Shown in pieces: positions 1-10,584 of a stretch of 64,000 nucleotides of DNA; the first letter of the stretch is position 1; every line of letters begins with the position of its first letter. The stretch lies in contig JAEQBH010000136.1 of NCBI GenBank assembly GCA_016808115.1, forward strand, positions 992,001 to 1,056,000, given 5' to 3'. The notes beneath the pieces were generated by a model. It was given only the letters and a program-made list of their open reading frames with translations, was not told the origin of the DNA and searched no databases. This DNA comes from Tetrastigma voinierianum. Taxonomy: Eukaryota > Streptophyta > Magnoliopsida > Vitales > Vitaceae. The position numbers and the translations under genes are program-made.

Positions 1-2
1 AA

Positions 3-1226
3 AATAACTTTGAGTTGAAGCTTGCTCTAATCACCATGGTGCAGTAACACCAATTTACAGGGCATCCTAGTGAGGATCCCAACGAGCACCTAGGAAGATT
101 TCTGAGGATGGAAAACACTGTGAAACTGAATGGGGTTAATCTAAATATTATCAAGCTGTAGTTATTCCCCTTCTCCTTGAGAGATGTAGCACCCAGTTGG
201 TTTGAGTCAATTCCATATGGATCAATTAACAGTTGGGAGGAGTTGGTTGAAGCTTTTATGAAGAGGTTTTTCCTACCAGCCCTCACCTTAGAGAGAAGAA
301 AAGAGATTATAGCCTTTAAGCAAGGAGAAGAATAAGGCCTCTACAATGCTTGGGAGAGGTACAAGAAACTGCTAAAGAGATGTCCAATGCAAGGGATTGA
401 TCAAATAACCTAAATGGACATTTTCTACCATGTAATGAATTACCCTTCAAAGGGAATCATAGATGCAGCCTGCTGTGGAGCATTGAAGAGAAAGAGTGCT
501 GAAGAGGCTAACTAGCTTATTGAAGATTTGGCCAAAAGCAACTATAGAGCTCCAGCTAAGACTTTAGGGAGCAGCAATAGATTGAAAGGAGAAGGTATGC
601 TAAAGTTGAACAGGATGATTGCAATTGAAGCAAAGTTGGATATGCTGATGAGTAAGATGAGCACTCAAGAAAGGAGAAGCCATTCAGCAAATACAGTGGG
701 AATAGAAAAAGGAGGAGAGCAAAAATACATGACTGATGAGGGACTTACTCATGAGGGTCCCTATCAGATGGAGGAGGCTTAGTTTGTGGGTGGCAACATA
801 AGCTACAATTTCAAGCCCAATAGCAACCTTCCAACCCACTACACACCTGCATTGAGAAACCATGAAAATTTTTCCTATGGAAGTAGAGTGCAGAATGGTC
901 CAAGACCAGTGTAGAATTTTCATCAACAATATGCTCCATAAGGTTTCCAAGGGTAGCAGCAACAAAGTAGTCATAAAGTTGAGAACCAAGGTCAAAGAAG
1001 GTTCCAGTCTTTTAAAGAACAAATGTTGAGCTTCATGGGAGAGAACAAAAGACTACTGAACATTCATGTAAAAAATATTGTTGAGCTAGTAGCATTCCAA
1101 GCAAACACAAATGTGTTTCAGGTCAATATAAATGCATCTCTAAAGAATCTAAAGACTCAAGTGGGGCAGCTAGCCTTATCAATGCAAAATCAGTTTAGGG
1201 ATTCCTTCCTAAGTGACACAAAGTAG
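3..1226 (+). pseudogene. gag: Athila-type gag (element A), 5'-truncated by the window edge
   Basis: Decayed capsid gene of a Ty3/gypsy Athila element. One reading frame (codons starting at positions divisible by 3) runs from the window edge to 1226 without a frameshift. It opens with NNFELKLALITMV, then GHPSEDPNEHLGRF near 63 and the capsid landmark LFPFSLRDVAPSWF near 162-204, followed by 'INSWEELVEAFMKRFF' and 'LYNAWERYKKLLKRCP'. These are the family's usual order. The frame is broken by ten stops (45, 159, 333, 411, 513, 780, 912, 939, 954, 1224), all TAA or TAG, mostly at positions where I expect glutamine. The downstream part (about 530-1226) is the Gln/Asn-rich linker of Athila gag. It continues in frame into the protease region. 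Lineage is near certain; it cannot make protein. Confidence 0.9.
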
Positions 1227-1241
1227 AACCCTAAGGACTGT

Positions 1242-2093
1242 ATGGAAATTACTTTGAGGAGTGATAGTGGACTTCAGAAAAGAAAGGAATATGAAGAGAA
1301 TGAAATGACTGAGGAGAAAGAAGAAACTGGAAAAGAAAGTGAGCAGAACAGTTCAAAGTTGATTAAAGAAAGAAGAAAATCTATGGTGCAGCAGGAGCAG
1401 CCAATTGAGGAAGGAAAACTACAAAAGAAATAAGAGGTGAAAGTCTATGTGCCTCTTGTTCCATTCCCTCAGAAGCTACAGACATCAAAGATGGATGATC
1501 AATTCTCTAAATTCTTGAACATGTTCAAGAAGATAGAGGTTAATATTCCTTTTGTTGAGGTATTGACTCAAATGCCTCATCATGCCAAGTTCACGAAAGA
1601 TATTATGAGCAAGAAGAGGAAGCTTGATGAAGAAGGAGTGGTGAGCCTATCAGCCACTTATAATGCTGTGATCCAGAAGAATTTGCCAATGAAGATGCAG
1701 GATTCAGGCAGCTTCACCATTCTCTGTACCATAGGAAACTTTGAATTTGGAAGAGCATAGTGTGATTCTGGAGCCAATATCAACCTAATGCAAATATATG
1801 TTGCGAAGAGACTAAGTTTGAGGGAGCTTACTCCTATAGCTATGACACTTCAAATGGAAGACAGAACTATAGCTTAGCCAGAGGGAATCCTTGAAGATGT
1901 ATTGATCAAGGTAGAGAAGTTTATTTTCCATGTGGATTTTGTGGTGATTGATATGGAAGAAGATAAACAAATTCCATCAAGTATCAAGGTCATTCCTGCC
2001 ACAAGAGCAATTTTGATAGATGGAAGAAAGGAGAGCCTACTCATAATGGAAAGAAGTACACTTCAATTTGAATCAGATTTTAAAACAGCCTAA
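1242..2093 (+). pseudogene. Athila linker plus aspartic protease (element A)
   Basis: Continues the gag frame. 1242-1433 encodes a Glu/Lys-rich linker beginning MEITLRSDSG, matching the 'TLRSG' landmark of Athila polyproteins. 1437-1760 carries 'KFLNMFKKIEVNIPF' and 'AKFTKDIMSKKRKLDEEG', the conserved stretch before the retropepsin. The active-site region follows the stop at 1758 and reads CDSGANINLM, i.e. the Asp-Ser-Gly-Ala form of retropepsin. Past a stop at 1875 come 'EGILEDVLIKVEKFIF' and 'VDFVVIDMEEDKQIPS', which end the protease domain. A frameshift near 2060-2080 puts the last codons in another frame just before element B. The stops at 1431, 1758 and 1875 are TAA or TAG. The role was to process the gag-pol polyprotein; it is now dead. 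Confidence 0.88.
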
Positions 2094-2100
2094 TTTTGAC

Positions 2101-2105
2101 AATGT
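2101..2105. repeat. Target-site duplication AATGT, left copy (element B)
   Basis: Five bases AATGT directly precede the TG that starts the left end of element B. The same five bases follow its right end at 10580-10584. Removing B plus one copy rejoins element A in a single open frame across the junction, which fixes both ends of B to the base. Confidence 0.9.
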
Positions 2106-4245
2106 TGTCGAGCCCCCGTACCCGACTAGGCCCGAAGGACGAACTGGATCCAGGGACGCGGACCAATTTTACCATATATACATTTTCGAATACTATAGAA
2201 ATAAATGTCACATAATCATTTGTAAAGTTAAAGAGGGCTCACTCGCTTTGTCAATTAACACTCATTCAATAAGGCATGTATGCCCTTCGATTACTATCAT
2301 TTATAAAACATTATCGAAATTCATCTCCACAAATAAATCAAATATGTTCTTCCCATGAAAACTTATACATTTTTGGTTTCATTACAAAAATGATCAAATA
2401 AAGTCATGGGATGAAATGTATGCATAAGACGAAGCATTTACTTATACTCTGCATGATTTGACAATGACTCTGAACTCTACCGCCTTTGCTCTTGTCTCTA
2501 TTCACTCCTGCACTCGCTGCGATGATAAAACAACACTTAAACATTTTCATATCGCATCGTTCTATGCAATTCTCTTCATTTCTTCATTAAACACAAATAT
2601 GCAGCTTTTCTGAAACAATGTTTTAGCACAATTTCAATAGTCCATGCAATATACATTATATATATGTGCTTATTTCACACACTTTCATTTGCAAATCATT
2701 TTAAAAGTATACAATTTCATATGAAATATTTCATTCGAAACTCAAATCATGCATTTCACACATTTACTTATAATTTTGCCCTTAAACGAATTTAACCATT
2801 TCTTTTGGTGCCTAGGATAACAGAATCACCGGCACGATCCCGCTGGGTTGTAGACCTAAGAGAAAACAAACATTTTATAACACAAGATGGTCCCGCTAAA
2901 TGAATGTTATTTGGAAAATTCACAGTACACTACCGATACTGTCCCACTGGGCTACGGATCGATATGTCACTATATTTCATTTCGTTCACGGTACTGCTAG
3001 TTTGACCCTTATTGGTATATTAATCTATCCTTAATTTGAATATGATGGATAACATTCTATTAAGGGCATTAAAACTCGATCATTGTAATTTACAATATTG
3101 TATATACATTTATACCCAAATAATACGTTTTGATGCTCATGCAATTTTTATACCTTGTGCATTTGGAAATCAATTTTCCCCGAATCTGCCAAAACAAATC
3201 ACATATGCGGTTTTCTTGAAAATCATTTTAACCAACGATCATAAAAATTGAAATAAGAAGAAAGGTATAGAGAACAAACCCAAAAAGGTTGTTGCTCCTC
3301 GATTCCTATCCTTAGCATCCCATTCTTGGGTCAGACTTCCTCGTCATTAACCCCTAGTCCATCACAGTTAGAGAACAATATTAGTTGGCTTATTTAGGTT
3401 TCTAGTTAGGGTTGTTTTCTACCCAACTTCCTTCTAGTAAAATTTTTTAGGAACAAATATGATACATTTACCAAACTTTATTTAGTCATTTGTTCCCTAT
3501 AAATCTATTTTATTCGAAGTGCAGGATTATCAATTCGAACCTTTGAAACTCAGATATGTTCAAAGGACGCTACTATATTTCAAATGAGAACCGAGTTTAC
3601 AGAAATAGACTTCACTTTGTGAATTTCAGGTAAATTTGAATACACTTATTTCAAGGATATTTGTTCTATAAAGTCTAGTTTACCAAAGAGAATTTTAATC
3701 ACACAATTTGGATGAGTGAAACTCAACATATGGCTAATATATTTAATTTCCAAAACACAGCGTATAAGCGAACTAGAATTTGCCAAAACAGGCCTCACTT
3801 TGGCCAATTTAGAGTTAATGGGGTCTAAATTTAAATACACTTATTTTAAGGATATTTGTTCTCCTCAAAGTCTAGTTTACTCGAAAATTTGAATCACTCC
3901 ATTTGGATAAGTGATGGCCAAGTTATGACCAAAAAAATAAAAAAAAAAATGGGTTTTGGAAAATTTTGATAGCATCTCCCCTTAAACCCTAACATTTCCT
4001 TTATACAAAAATTCCTCAAAACCAATCCTAACCCAAAAGCATACAACAACCCAAAAAGCCAGAAGCAGTCACAACCATTTTAAAACACTTTTATTCTGAT
4101 TTGGGGTTTTCATCAAACCTAAACACAACATTAAAGGGGGTTAGGGTTAGTTTCATACCTTTAATCTCTTTCTTTTCACTTCCTTCTTCTTTGATTGGCT
4201 CAAATCCTTGGAGAGCACAAAGCCAACTTGGTCTCCTCTCTTTGA
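2106..4245 (-). repeat. 3' LTR of element B, truncated at its U3 start
   Basis: About 2.1 kb of non-coding DNA repeated at 8114-10170 in the same orientation. Shared landmarks include 'accatatatacatttt', 'cacgatcccgctggg' (2834 and 8814), 'aaggatatttgttct' and 'ggttttggaaaattttga' (3951 and 9920). The first roughly 430 bases of the LTR, present at 10150-10579, are missing here, and the LTR runs straight into integrase sequence near 4245. Divergence between the two copies is patchy: long identical stretches alternate with unalignable ones. Confidence 0.8.
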
Positions 4246-4890
4246 TTATTATCAGTCCACTTGATTGGAGAAAAGCGTCTTTGAAATTGATTCGAGTCCA
4301 CAAAAAACCTCTTGCCAATTTTCAAAAAATCTAAAGTGAAACCTCGAATCTCTATAAAAATGATGAACTTCTTTGGAATCCCATGTAACCGAACTATTTC
4401 CTTCATATAAAGCTCTACCAACATCAGAGTGAATAATTAGGTTCTTGCGGTAGGAAGTGAGGCGAGCTTGATCGATCGATTACACCATGACTGGCCAGAT
4501 CATGCTTTCTCCTTATCAATGGTAACCCGACCAAAAAATCTATTATTATTCGGTCCCATTTCCACTTAGGTATTCTAATAGGCTACAATAATCCCTAAGG
4601 GACTTGATATTCAAAAACTTTGCGCGACACACCATAAGTCACAAATTCAAAACATCTCTACATTCAGGTTATCAGTGCATGAAGTCTAAATCTGATACAA
4701 TTTTGTGCTACCGGGGATGCGTAAAGAAAGGATCCATTGTGTGTGGCATCTTCAAGAATGGATTTCTTCAGCTCATCATCATTGAATTTACACAAACTTG
4801 AATCATACATAATACAAGAATCCATCCTCTCATTCACGAAAACTTCCAGAGTTTCTTTCCCCTCTGATAGACATACAATTCACGAAATTT
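4245..4890 (-). pseudogene. Integrase remnant of element B, C-terminus deleted
   Basis: Read on the minus strand. A stretch rc of about 4505-4565 encodes KWKWDRIIIDF followed by VGLPL, which carries the first catalytic Asp of the integrase core ('WERITMDFV.GLP' in the family). Next, rc 4440-4485 encodes VIDRSSSPHFLP ('VDRLTKSAHFLP' in relatives). Then rc 4330-4424 encodes LYMKEIVRLHGIPKKF...DFLKIGKRFFV ('VREIVRLHGVP...RFTSRFWK'), spanning the second catalytic region, now mutated. The domain stops at about 4245, where LTR sequence begins, so the third catalytic residue, the C-terminal domain and any chromodomain are gone. It once joined element cDNA to chromosomal DNA; it is now nonfunctional. 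Confidence 0.82.
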
Positions 4891-5084
4891 TCATAAATCA
4901 ACTTTTTTGTGCCTCACAGCATTTGATTTAACAAATTTGGTTTTGTTATCAGATTATTATAACAATAAAGTCATCGATAATGACAAGCGAGCATTCAATG
5001 CTCATAGTGTTTAATATTGCCTACTCATAATCCTTGATCAATTTCATCCATACATGTTGTGCCAAGTAGCTTTTTCATTGGGGA

Positions 5085-6270
5085 CAAATGCTTAGGCTTT
5101 TGTGATCGGTGTAGATGAAACTAGCTTCTCAACGTAAAGTGTCTACAATGGCTGGCCAATTCCAAATCATCGTAGGGTGGAGGAGGACAGGAGAGATGAT
5201 GAAGTTGTACCATTCCATTCCACCACCACACCAACACACCACCACCTGCTTTTCATGCGACTTCAGCGCCTTGAAGCATAAGCTACCACTTTACCCTCTT
5301 GCATGGGACACATCAGGGTCCATTAGAAATCATAAGATCACATATTCTTTACCATGGGTCAGTTTTGGGTAAAATTTAGAGACCTCGATCGAAATAACAA
5401 CTATTCAAAACTAGCTTAACATTTTTCACTCTTCTCAAATCACACATTCTTTTGGAGTAATGTCATCATCGGTGTCGTAGTCATCGAAAACCCCTTAACG
5501 AACCTTCTGTAGTAACCTAACAAGCCTAGGAAACTATGCACTTTCGTGACATTTCTTAGTGGTTTTCATTCAAGAATCACTTCTATCTTACATGGATCCA
5601 TCCTAATTCTTTCTTTTGAAACAATGTAATCCACGAAAGGACAGCTACTCAACGAAAATTTCACGCCTCATTTTTTCATATAGCTGTTTCCTTTCTCGAT
5701 GTTTCTGCTTGCTACCCGAAGATGCGTATCATGATCTTCAGATCCTTTGAATACATGAGGATGTAGATCTATAAACTTTTACGAAAAACCTATCTACATA
5801 CAGTCGGAAAACACGATTCATTGAGTCCATGAAAATATTTTGAATTGCATTTGTCGACCACAATAACTTCTGAGAACTCATAATTTCCATACCACGTTCT
5901 AAATTACCGTCTTACATTACGCATCGCTTAATCCTTAATTGATGATACCCGGATCGTGGTCGATCTTGAACTTACCACCTTTGATTGTTGACAAGTCATC
6001 AATTTTGGGTAATGAGTACTTGTTCTTATTTTGTCGTCTTGTTGATTTACTTTATAAATCAACACAACTATAAATTATTACCATCTTTCTTCTTAACAAA
6101 GAGCACTGGAGCTCCCCATGGTGATACACTCGGACAAATAAATCCCTTCTCTAATAATTCTTGCAACTGACTTCAACTCTTTTAACTCCATTGGATTTAT
6201 TCTATCTACAAGTGTAATAGATGCAATGTTTCGAACAAAATATCGATTCTGAACTCAATCTCTCTACGTG
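5085..6270 (-). pseudogene. pol: Reverse transcriptase and RNase H of element B
   Basis: Minus strand, with frameshifts. In sense order: REIEFRIDIL near 6255 (start of RT), GFICPSVSPWGAPVLFVKKKDG near 6140-6065, a weak 'CIDYR..NK' region near 6055-5985, and IYILMYSKDL near 5765-5735, the decayed 'DDILVYSK' segment after the polymerase active site. Then come SKERIRMDPCKIEVI near 5635-5580 and LGLLGYYRRFVKGFS near 5535-5480. RNase H follows: pieces like 'VLMQEGKVVAYASRQLKSHEK' are recognisable across frames at 5350-5230, and IYTDHKSL at about 5120-5095 is the conserved RNase H 'TDHKSLKY' site. Gene order and motifs are those of Ty3/gypsy pol. Confidence 0.85.
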
Positions 6271-6299
6271 ACAATCACGCCCGCTCCTAGGAAACATAT

Positions 6300-6850
6300 G
6301 GATAATCACAAACTATAGGGATGTCTAATAAACTAGGCTCTGCCTTTTTTGTATCAATCACATTTTCGAGCTGCTACGAACCGCTCGCGTTTAGCGGTGG
6401 CGGCGGATATCATATTAGAGAGGTGGTTACACTCTCGTAGATAAAAATCACTTCGCACCGCCGGTGTCCTCCAAGGTCACTCGTTTCATTCTACATAACT
6501 ACCACTTGGTATGAGACAACGATCATCATATATCGCCGAACTCTCCGGACGAATGCTTCGATTAGTCTCCGGGAAATTCATATACGTGATACGATGGAAT
6601 GATCATGGAGCTCCTATTCATGACATTATTCCCTAAAATTTGTGCAGATATCATACTTGGTTTCATTCTTCGGTAAACTACCCAAACTCGGAATGGAAGT
6701 ATAAACATAGGAATGGGTTGATCTTTGGATCTATCATTATATATTAAGTAAGATATGGAAATTACCAGTATCACATCAGAGGCATCTTTGCTCTTCAATT
6801 GCGTTCTGTTACGCACCTTGGCTGGAGCAGAATAACACATGCGCTAAGGT
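6300..6850 (-). pseudogene. Aspartic protease region of element B
   Basis: The minus-strand frame at 6840-6562 encodes a piece with 'DASDVILVISISYL', resembling the stretch just before the retropepsin active site in Tekay-like elements ('DASNVVTGTLSI...LFDPGATHSF'). The catalytic Asp-Ser/Pro-Gly triad cannot be read cleanly. 6300-6560 shows no readable frame but sits between protease and RT, where the family has its linker. The identification rests mainly on position between gag and RT. Confidence 0.55.
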
Positions 6851-7079
6851 ATGTGTCACTTGTCTCGACTTTTTCGGTTGATGCAATACTCTTGTTATCC
6901 TTGTTGCTGTACTTCTATCTTTATTGAAGCTATACCATTACGAGGTCTTGTCTAGACGGGCTCTAGAATGATCTTTTTACTTTGTGCTCCATTGGATACA
7001 AACCAAACAAGCACACATTAGTCTCAATAATCTCCTTTACGTCTCCTCTCATAATGTAACAATGGGGAGGGTGGGGTCA

Positions 7080-8000
7080 TCTAGAAGAATCTCCTAAAGG
7101 CGCAGCTCTTGATGATGCTAGTACAGGTAGCCTTCTGGGTATTGAGCTTGTCGGCGAGTGTAGGCTAAGTAGAATATAGTCCTCTAATTTCTTATTTTGG
7201 TCTTTGATAGAACTTGATTATTAGGGGTTTTCTTACCTTTATGTCTTCTCTATCATACTCTTCTTTCTTTACCCTATCAACATTCAATGCACATGTCACA
7301 ATCTTATAGAAGTCATCATGGCCAAATCATGTAACATAGGCTGAACTCATAGTCCTTGGAGGCCATCCTCGAACTACGACCCTTCTCTCTGTTAACTAGC
7401 ATCTTTGGAGCATACTTACCTTAGCAAGATTGAATCCTTTGATATACGTCACCTTTCGTCTACCTTTGCTTCAAATTATGGAACTCTCTTCTCATATTGC
7501 TAAGGTATATACGACCCACGTATTGCTTCTTGAATTCTACTATGAAGAACTCCCATGTAACACTTTCCAATGGTGCGGTCCTAGTCGTAGACACCCAACA
7601 CTGGTAAGCGTCATCCTGAAGTAGTGAGATCTCACACTCTAAATTTTCCTCTGTTTATCTGGTGCATTGTCAAAAGCATTCTCAGGAGAGTTCTTTCAGC
7701 TAAATTTTCCGCCATGGAAGGCTCATCATCCTTCTTTTCAAGAAAATCGATGGGTGGTATCTTGCCATTCTCATCATTTGGCCGTGGGCAAGCGCATTTG
7801 AAGTTGAAATTTTGCTCTTTAAGAGTGCCAGCTATTTTCTAGAGGATATCGATAGTACCTCTTGCTTCTTGACCTTGCCTATGTATGATGGGCATGAGCT
7901 TACTTCATCACACTAACGGGACTGTTACGACTTCCCACAAGGTCCGCTGACCCTATGGTGGCCTTAACTGCTTAACCTAATAAAGGGCTAAATAAGATCC
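7080..8000 (-). pseudogene. gag: gag of element B
   Basis: The minus strand of 7610-7420 encodes, with little disruption, DAYQCWVSTTRTAPLES then WEFFIVEFKKQYVGRIYL and REFHNLKQR. These are the capsid landmarks of Tekay/Del-type gag ('W..F...F...Y......R..F..LKQ'). Farther downstream, rc 7320-7200 encodes DDFYKIVTCALNVDRVKKEE, matching the end of that capsid domain. The N-terminal part (7630-8000) is much degraded. The zinc knuckle expected before the protease was not found. The 5' LTR begins about 100 bases upstream in element sense. Confidence 0.8.
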
Positions 8001-8113
8001 GTATCGAGTCACGTCATCCTTTGCTTAATGCAATGTCACATGTACAAATCATTCAAAAATCATTTTATAGAACCAAAACCTGAGTGCGAAATACCCTTTT
8101 CATCTCTCATCCT

Positions 8114-10579
8114 TGTGCGAGCCACTGCTGAAATTGAAGCGGATCAGGACGCGGACTAGTTTACCATATATACATTTTTGAATCTTGTAAATAAATGTCC
8201 ATAATCATTTCGGTTAAAGAGGGCCCACGATTTTGTCAATTAACACTTTCATTCAATGGCAGCCATATGCCCTTCCAACGTATCATTTACAAAACATTAT
8301 CGAGTTCGTCTCCACAAATAAATCAAATATGTTCTTCCCACGTGAAAACTTATGTTTGGTTTCATTACAAAAGGATCAAATAATCATGGGATGAAATGTA
8401 TGCATGAAACCAGCGTTTACTTATACTCTAGCATCGTTCGGTATTGACTACGAACTTTGTGGTCTTTGCTCTTGTCCTATTCACTCAAAATGCAATGAAG
8501 TAAAAACAACGCTCTAAGAATTTTCATACGTCGCAGTTCTATGCAGTTACTCTCTAACCATTTCAATTAAACACAAATATGCTGACTTTTACGAAACAAT
8601 GTTTTACAATTTCAATAGTCCATGCAATATACATTTATATATATGTGCTTATTCACATACTTTCATTTGAAAATCATTTTATCACTTCCAAAATTATACA
8701 ATTTCATATAAGAAACTCTTTCATTCAGCTTCAATCATTACATTGAAATTTATATAACTTTCTAAGCAATTTAACCATTTCTTTTGGTGCCTATGATAAT
8801 GGAATCACCGGCACGATCCCGCTGGGTTGTAGACTGGTAGAAAAAAAAACATTTTATAACATAGTATGGTCCCGCTATCTTTTCTTGATTAGTTATTTAA
8901 AAATGTTTATTGTACGCTACCGTCTTGTCAGTTGAGCTATGGATGGTATCTTACTTTATATTTCATTTCGTTCACGAATAACGCTATTTGACCCTGGTAT
9001 ATCAATCTATCATAGCAGACCCATGATTAATTAACATTCTGTCAGGGCATTAAAGCTTCGATCATTGTAATTTACAATATTGTATATACATTTTATACCC
9101 AAATAATACATTTAATACTCATGCAATTTTATAATGGCCATTTGAAATCAATTTTCCCAAATCTCTTAAAACAAATCACATATGCGGTTTTTCTTATTAT
9201 TTCAACCAACGATCTAAACTTGAAATAAGAAGAGGTATGGAGAACTTAAACCCAGGTTGTCGCTCCTTGATTCTATCCACAGATCCATTAGTAGTTCGGT
9301 TCCTCTTCATAACCCTAGTCTGCATCATAATTGAAAACGATATTAGTTGGCTTATTTAGGTTTCTAGTTAGGGTTGTTTTCTGACTTCCTAAGTAAATTT
9401 TGCAGGAACATAATGGGCACATTTTTGCAAACATTGAGTCCATTGTTTAATAAATCTATTTTATTCGAAATTTAGATAATCGATCGAACAACAAACTCAA
9501 GATCTGTTCAAAGCTCTTTGGGACACTATATTTTCAAAATAGAACTAGAATTTTCCGAAAAATAGAGCTTCACTTTGACGAATTTCTAGGTCCAAATTTG
9601 AATACACGTATTTCAAGGATATTTGTTCTACTAGAAGTCTAGTTTACCAAGAAATTTTAATCACACAATTTGGATGAGTAAAACTCAACATATGGCCTAA
9701 ATCCACAACTATTCCAAAACACCAAAATTGTACCAAACAGAACCAGAATTTGCTTGAAAACAGAACCTCACTTTGACGAATTTCTGGGTCCAATGGGGTC
9801 TAAATTCGAATACACTTATTTCAAGGATATTTGTTCTCCTCAAAGTCTAGTTTACTCGAAAATTTGAATCACTCCATTTGGATAAGTGATGGCCAAGTTA
9901 TGAAAAAAAAAAAAAAAAGGGTTTTGGAAAATTTTGATGCGCCATCTCATAAGCCCCAGCATTTCCTTTTATACAAATTCCTCGGCTTGATCCTTCCCAA
10001 AAGAACTTTGAAACTTAATAACAACCGGCGTTTACAACCATTTTAAAACATTTCTGTCGATTTGGGGTTTTGTAAACAAACACAACATTAAAGGGGTTAG
10101 GGTTAATTTTATACCTTAATCTCACTTCTTTTCTTCCTTCTTTGTTGGCTCAAATCCTTGGAAACATAAGCAAACAGTCTCTCTCTACTCTCAGCCGTGC
10201 CTTAGTTCTGATGTGAAGATATGCCCAAATGAAATGCTGTTCAAAGACCAATTTTTGGTCTTAACAAAACCTTCACTAGGCCCTTGTTTTTATTGGCACA
10301 TTATTTCCTCATTTCTCATTTTTCATTTCAATAATTCTTTTCTCTTTCTTGTTTAATTTATTCAACTTATTTCCCTTTCTCATTTAGCTTTACCTTCTCA
10401 TTTATAACCCTTGGGTCATCATTTTGACATTTTATCAATTTAACCTTAATTCTTTTATAATTTCTGGGTTTTATAATTTTTTTGTTCTTTAACAATATAA
10501 ATTCTAGAAAAATACAATTTAACTTATTTTATACCCTAAACATGTTATAAATCTACTAGGTTATTTTTAGGGCGTTACA
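8114..10579 (-). repeat. 5' LTR of element B
   Basis: About 2.47 kb. In element sense it starts TGTAACGCCC at 10579 and ends at 8114, where the + strand reads 'tgtgcgagcc', the counterpart of 'tgtcgagccc' at 2106. It is the fuller of the two LTRs and keeps the U3 start (10150-10579) lost from the other copy. No convincing TATA box or primer-binding site could be assigned: the sequence just inside 8114 does not match the initiator-Met site well. Confidence 0.82.
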
Positions 10580-10584
10580 AATGT
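10580..10584. repeat. Target-site duplication AATGT, right copy (element B)
   Basis: Perfect copy of 2101-2105, directly after the GTTACA end of element B and directly before the resumed pol frame of element A. Confidence 0.9.

Larger units (their letters stand above)
2106..10579 (-). mobile_element. Tekay/Del-like Ty3/gypsy retrotransposon B, inserted into A
   Basis: Minus-strand LTR retrotransposon of 8.5 kb, bounded by AATGT duplications. Its termini in element sense are TGTAACGCCC (at 10579) and CTCGACA (at 2106), the usual TG...CA. Sense order is 5' LTR (10579-8114), gag, protease, RT, RNase H, integrase and a truncated 3' LTR (about 4245-2106). Protein remnants match the Tekay/Del type: 'WEFFIVEFKKQY' in gag, 'PSVSPWGAPVLFVKKKDG' in RT and LGLLGYYRRFVKGFS near the end of RT. 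The chromodomain that would confirm a chromovirus lies in the deleted end of pol. All coding parts carry many stops and frameshifts. Confidence 0.9.
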
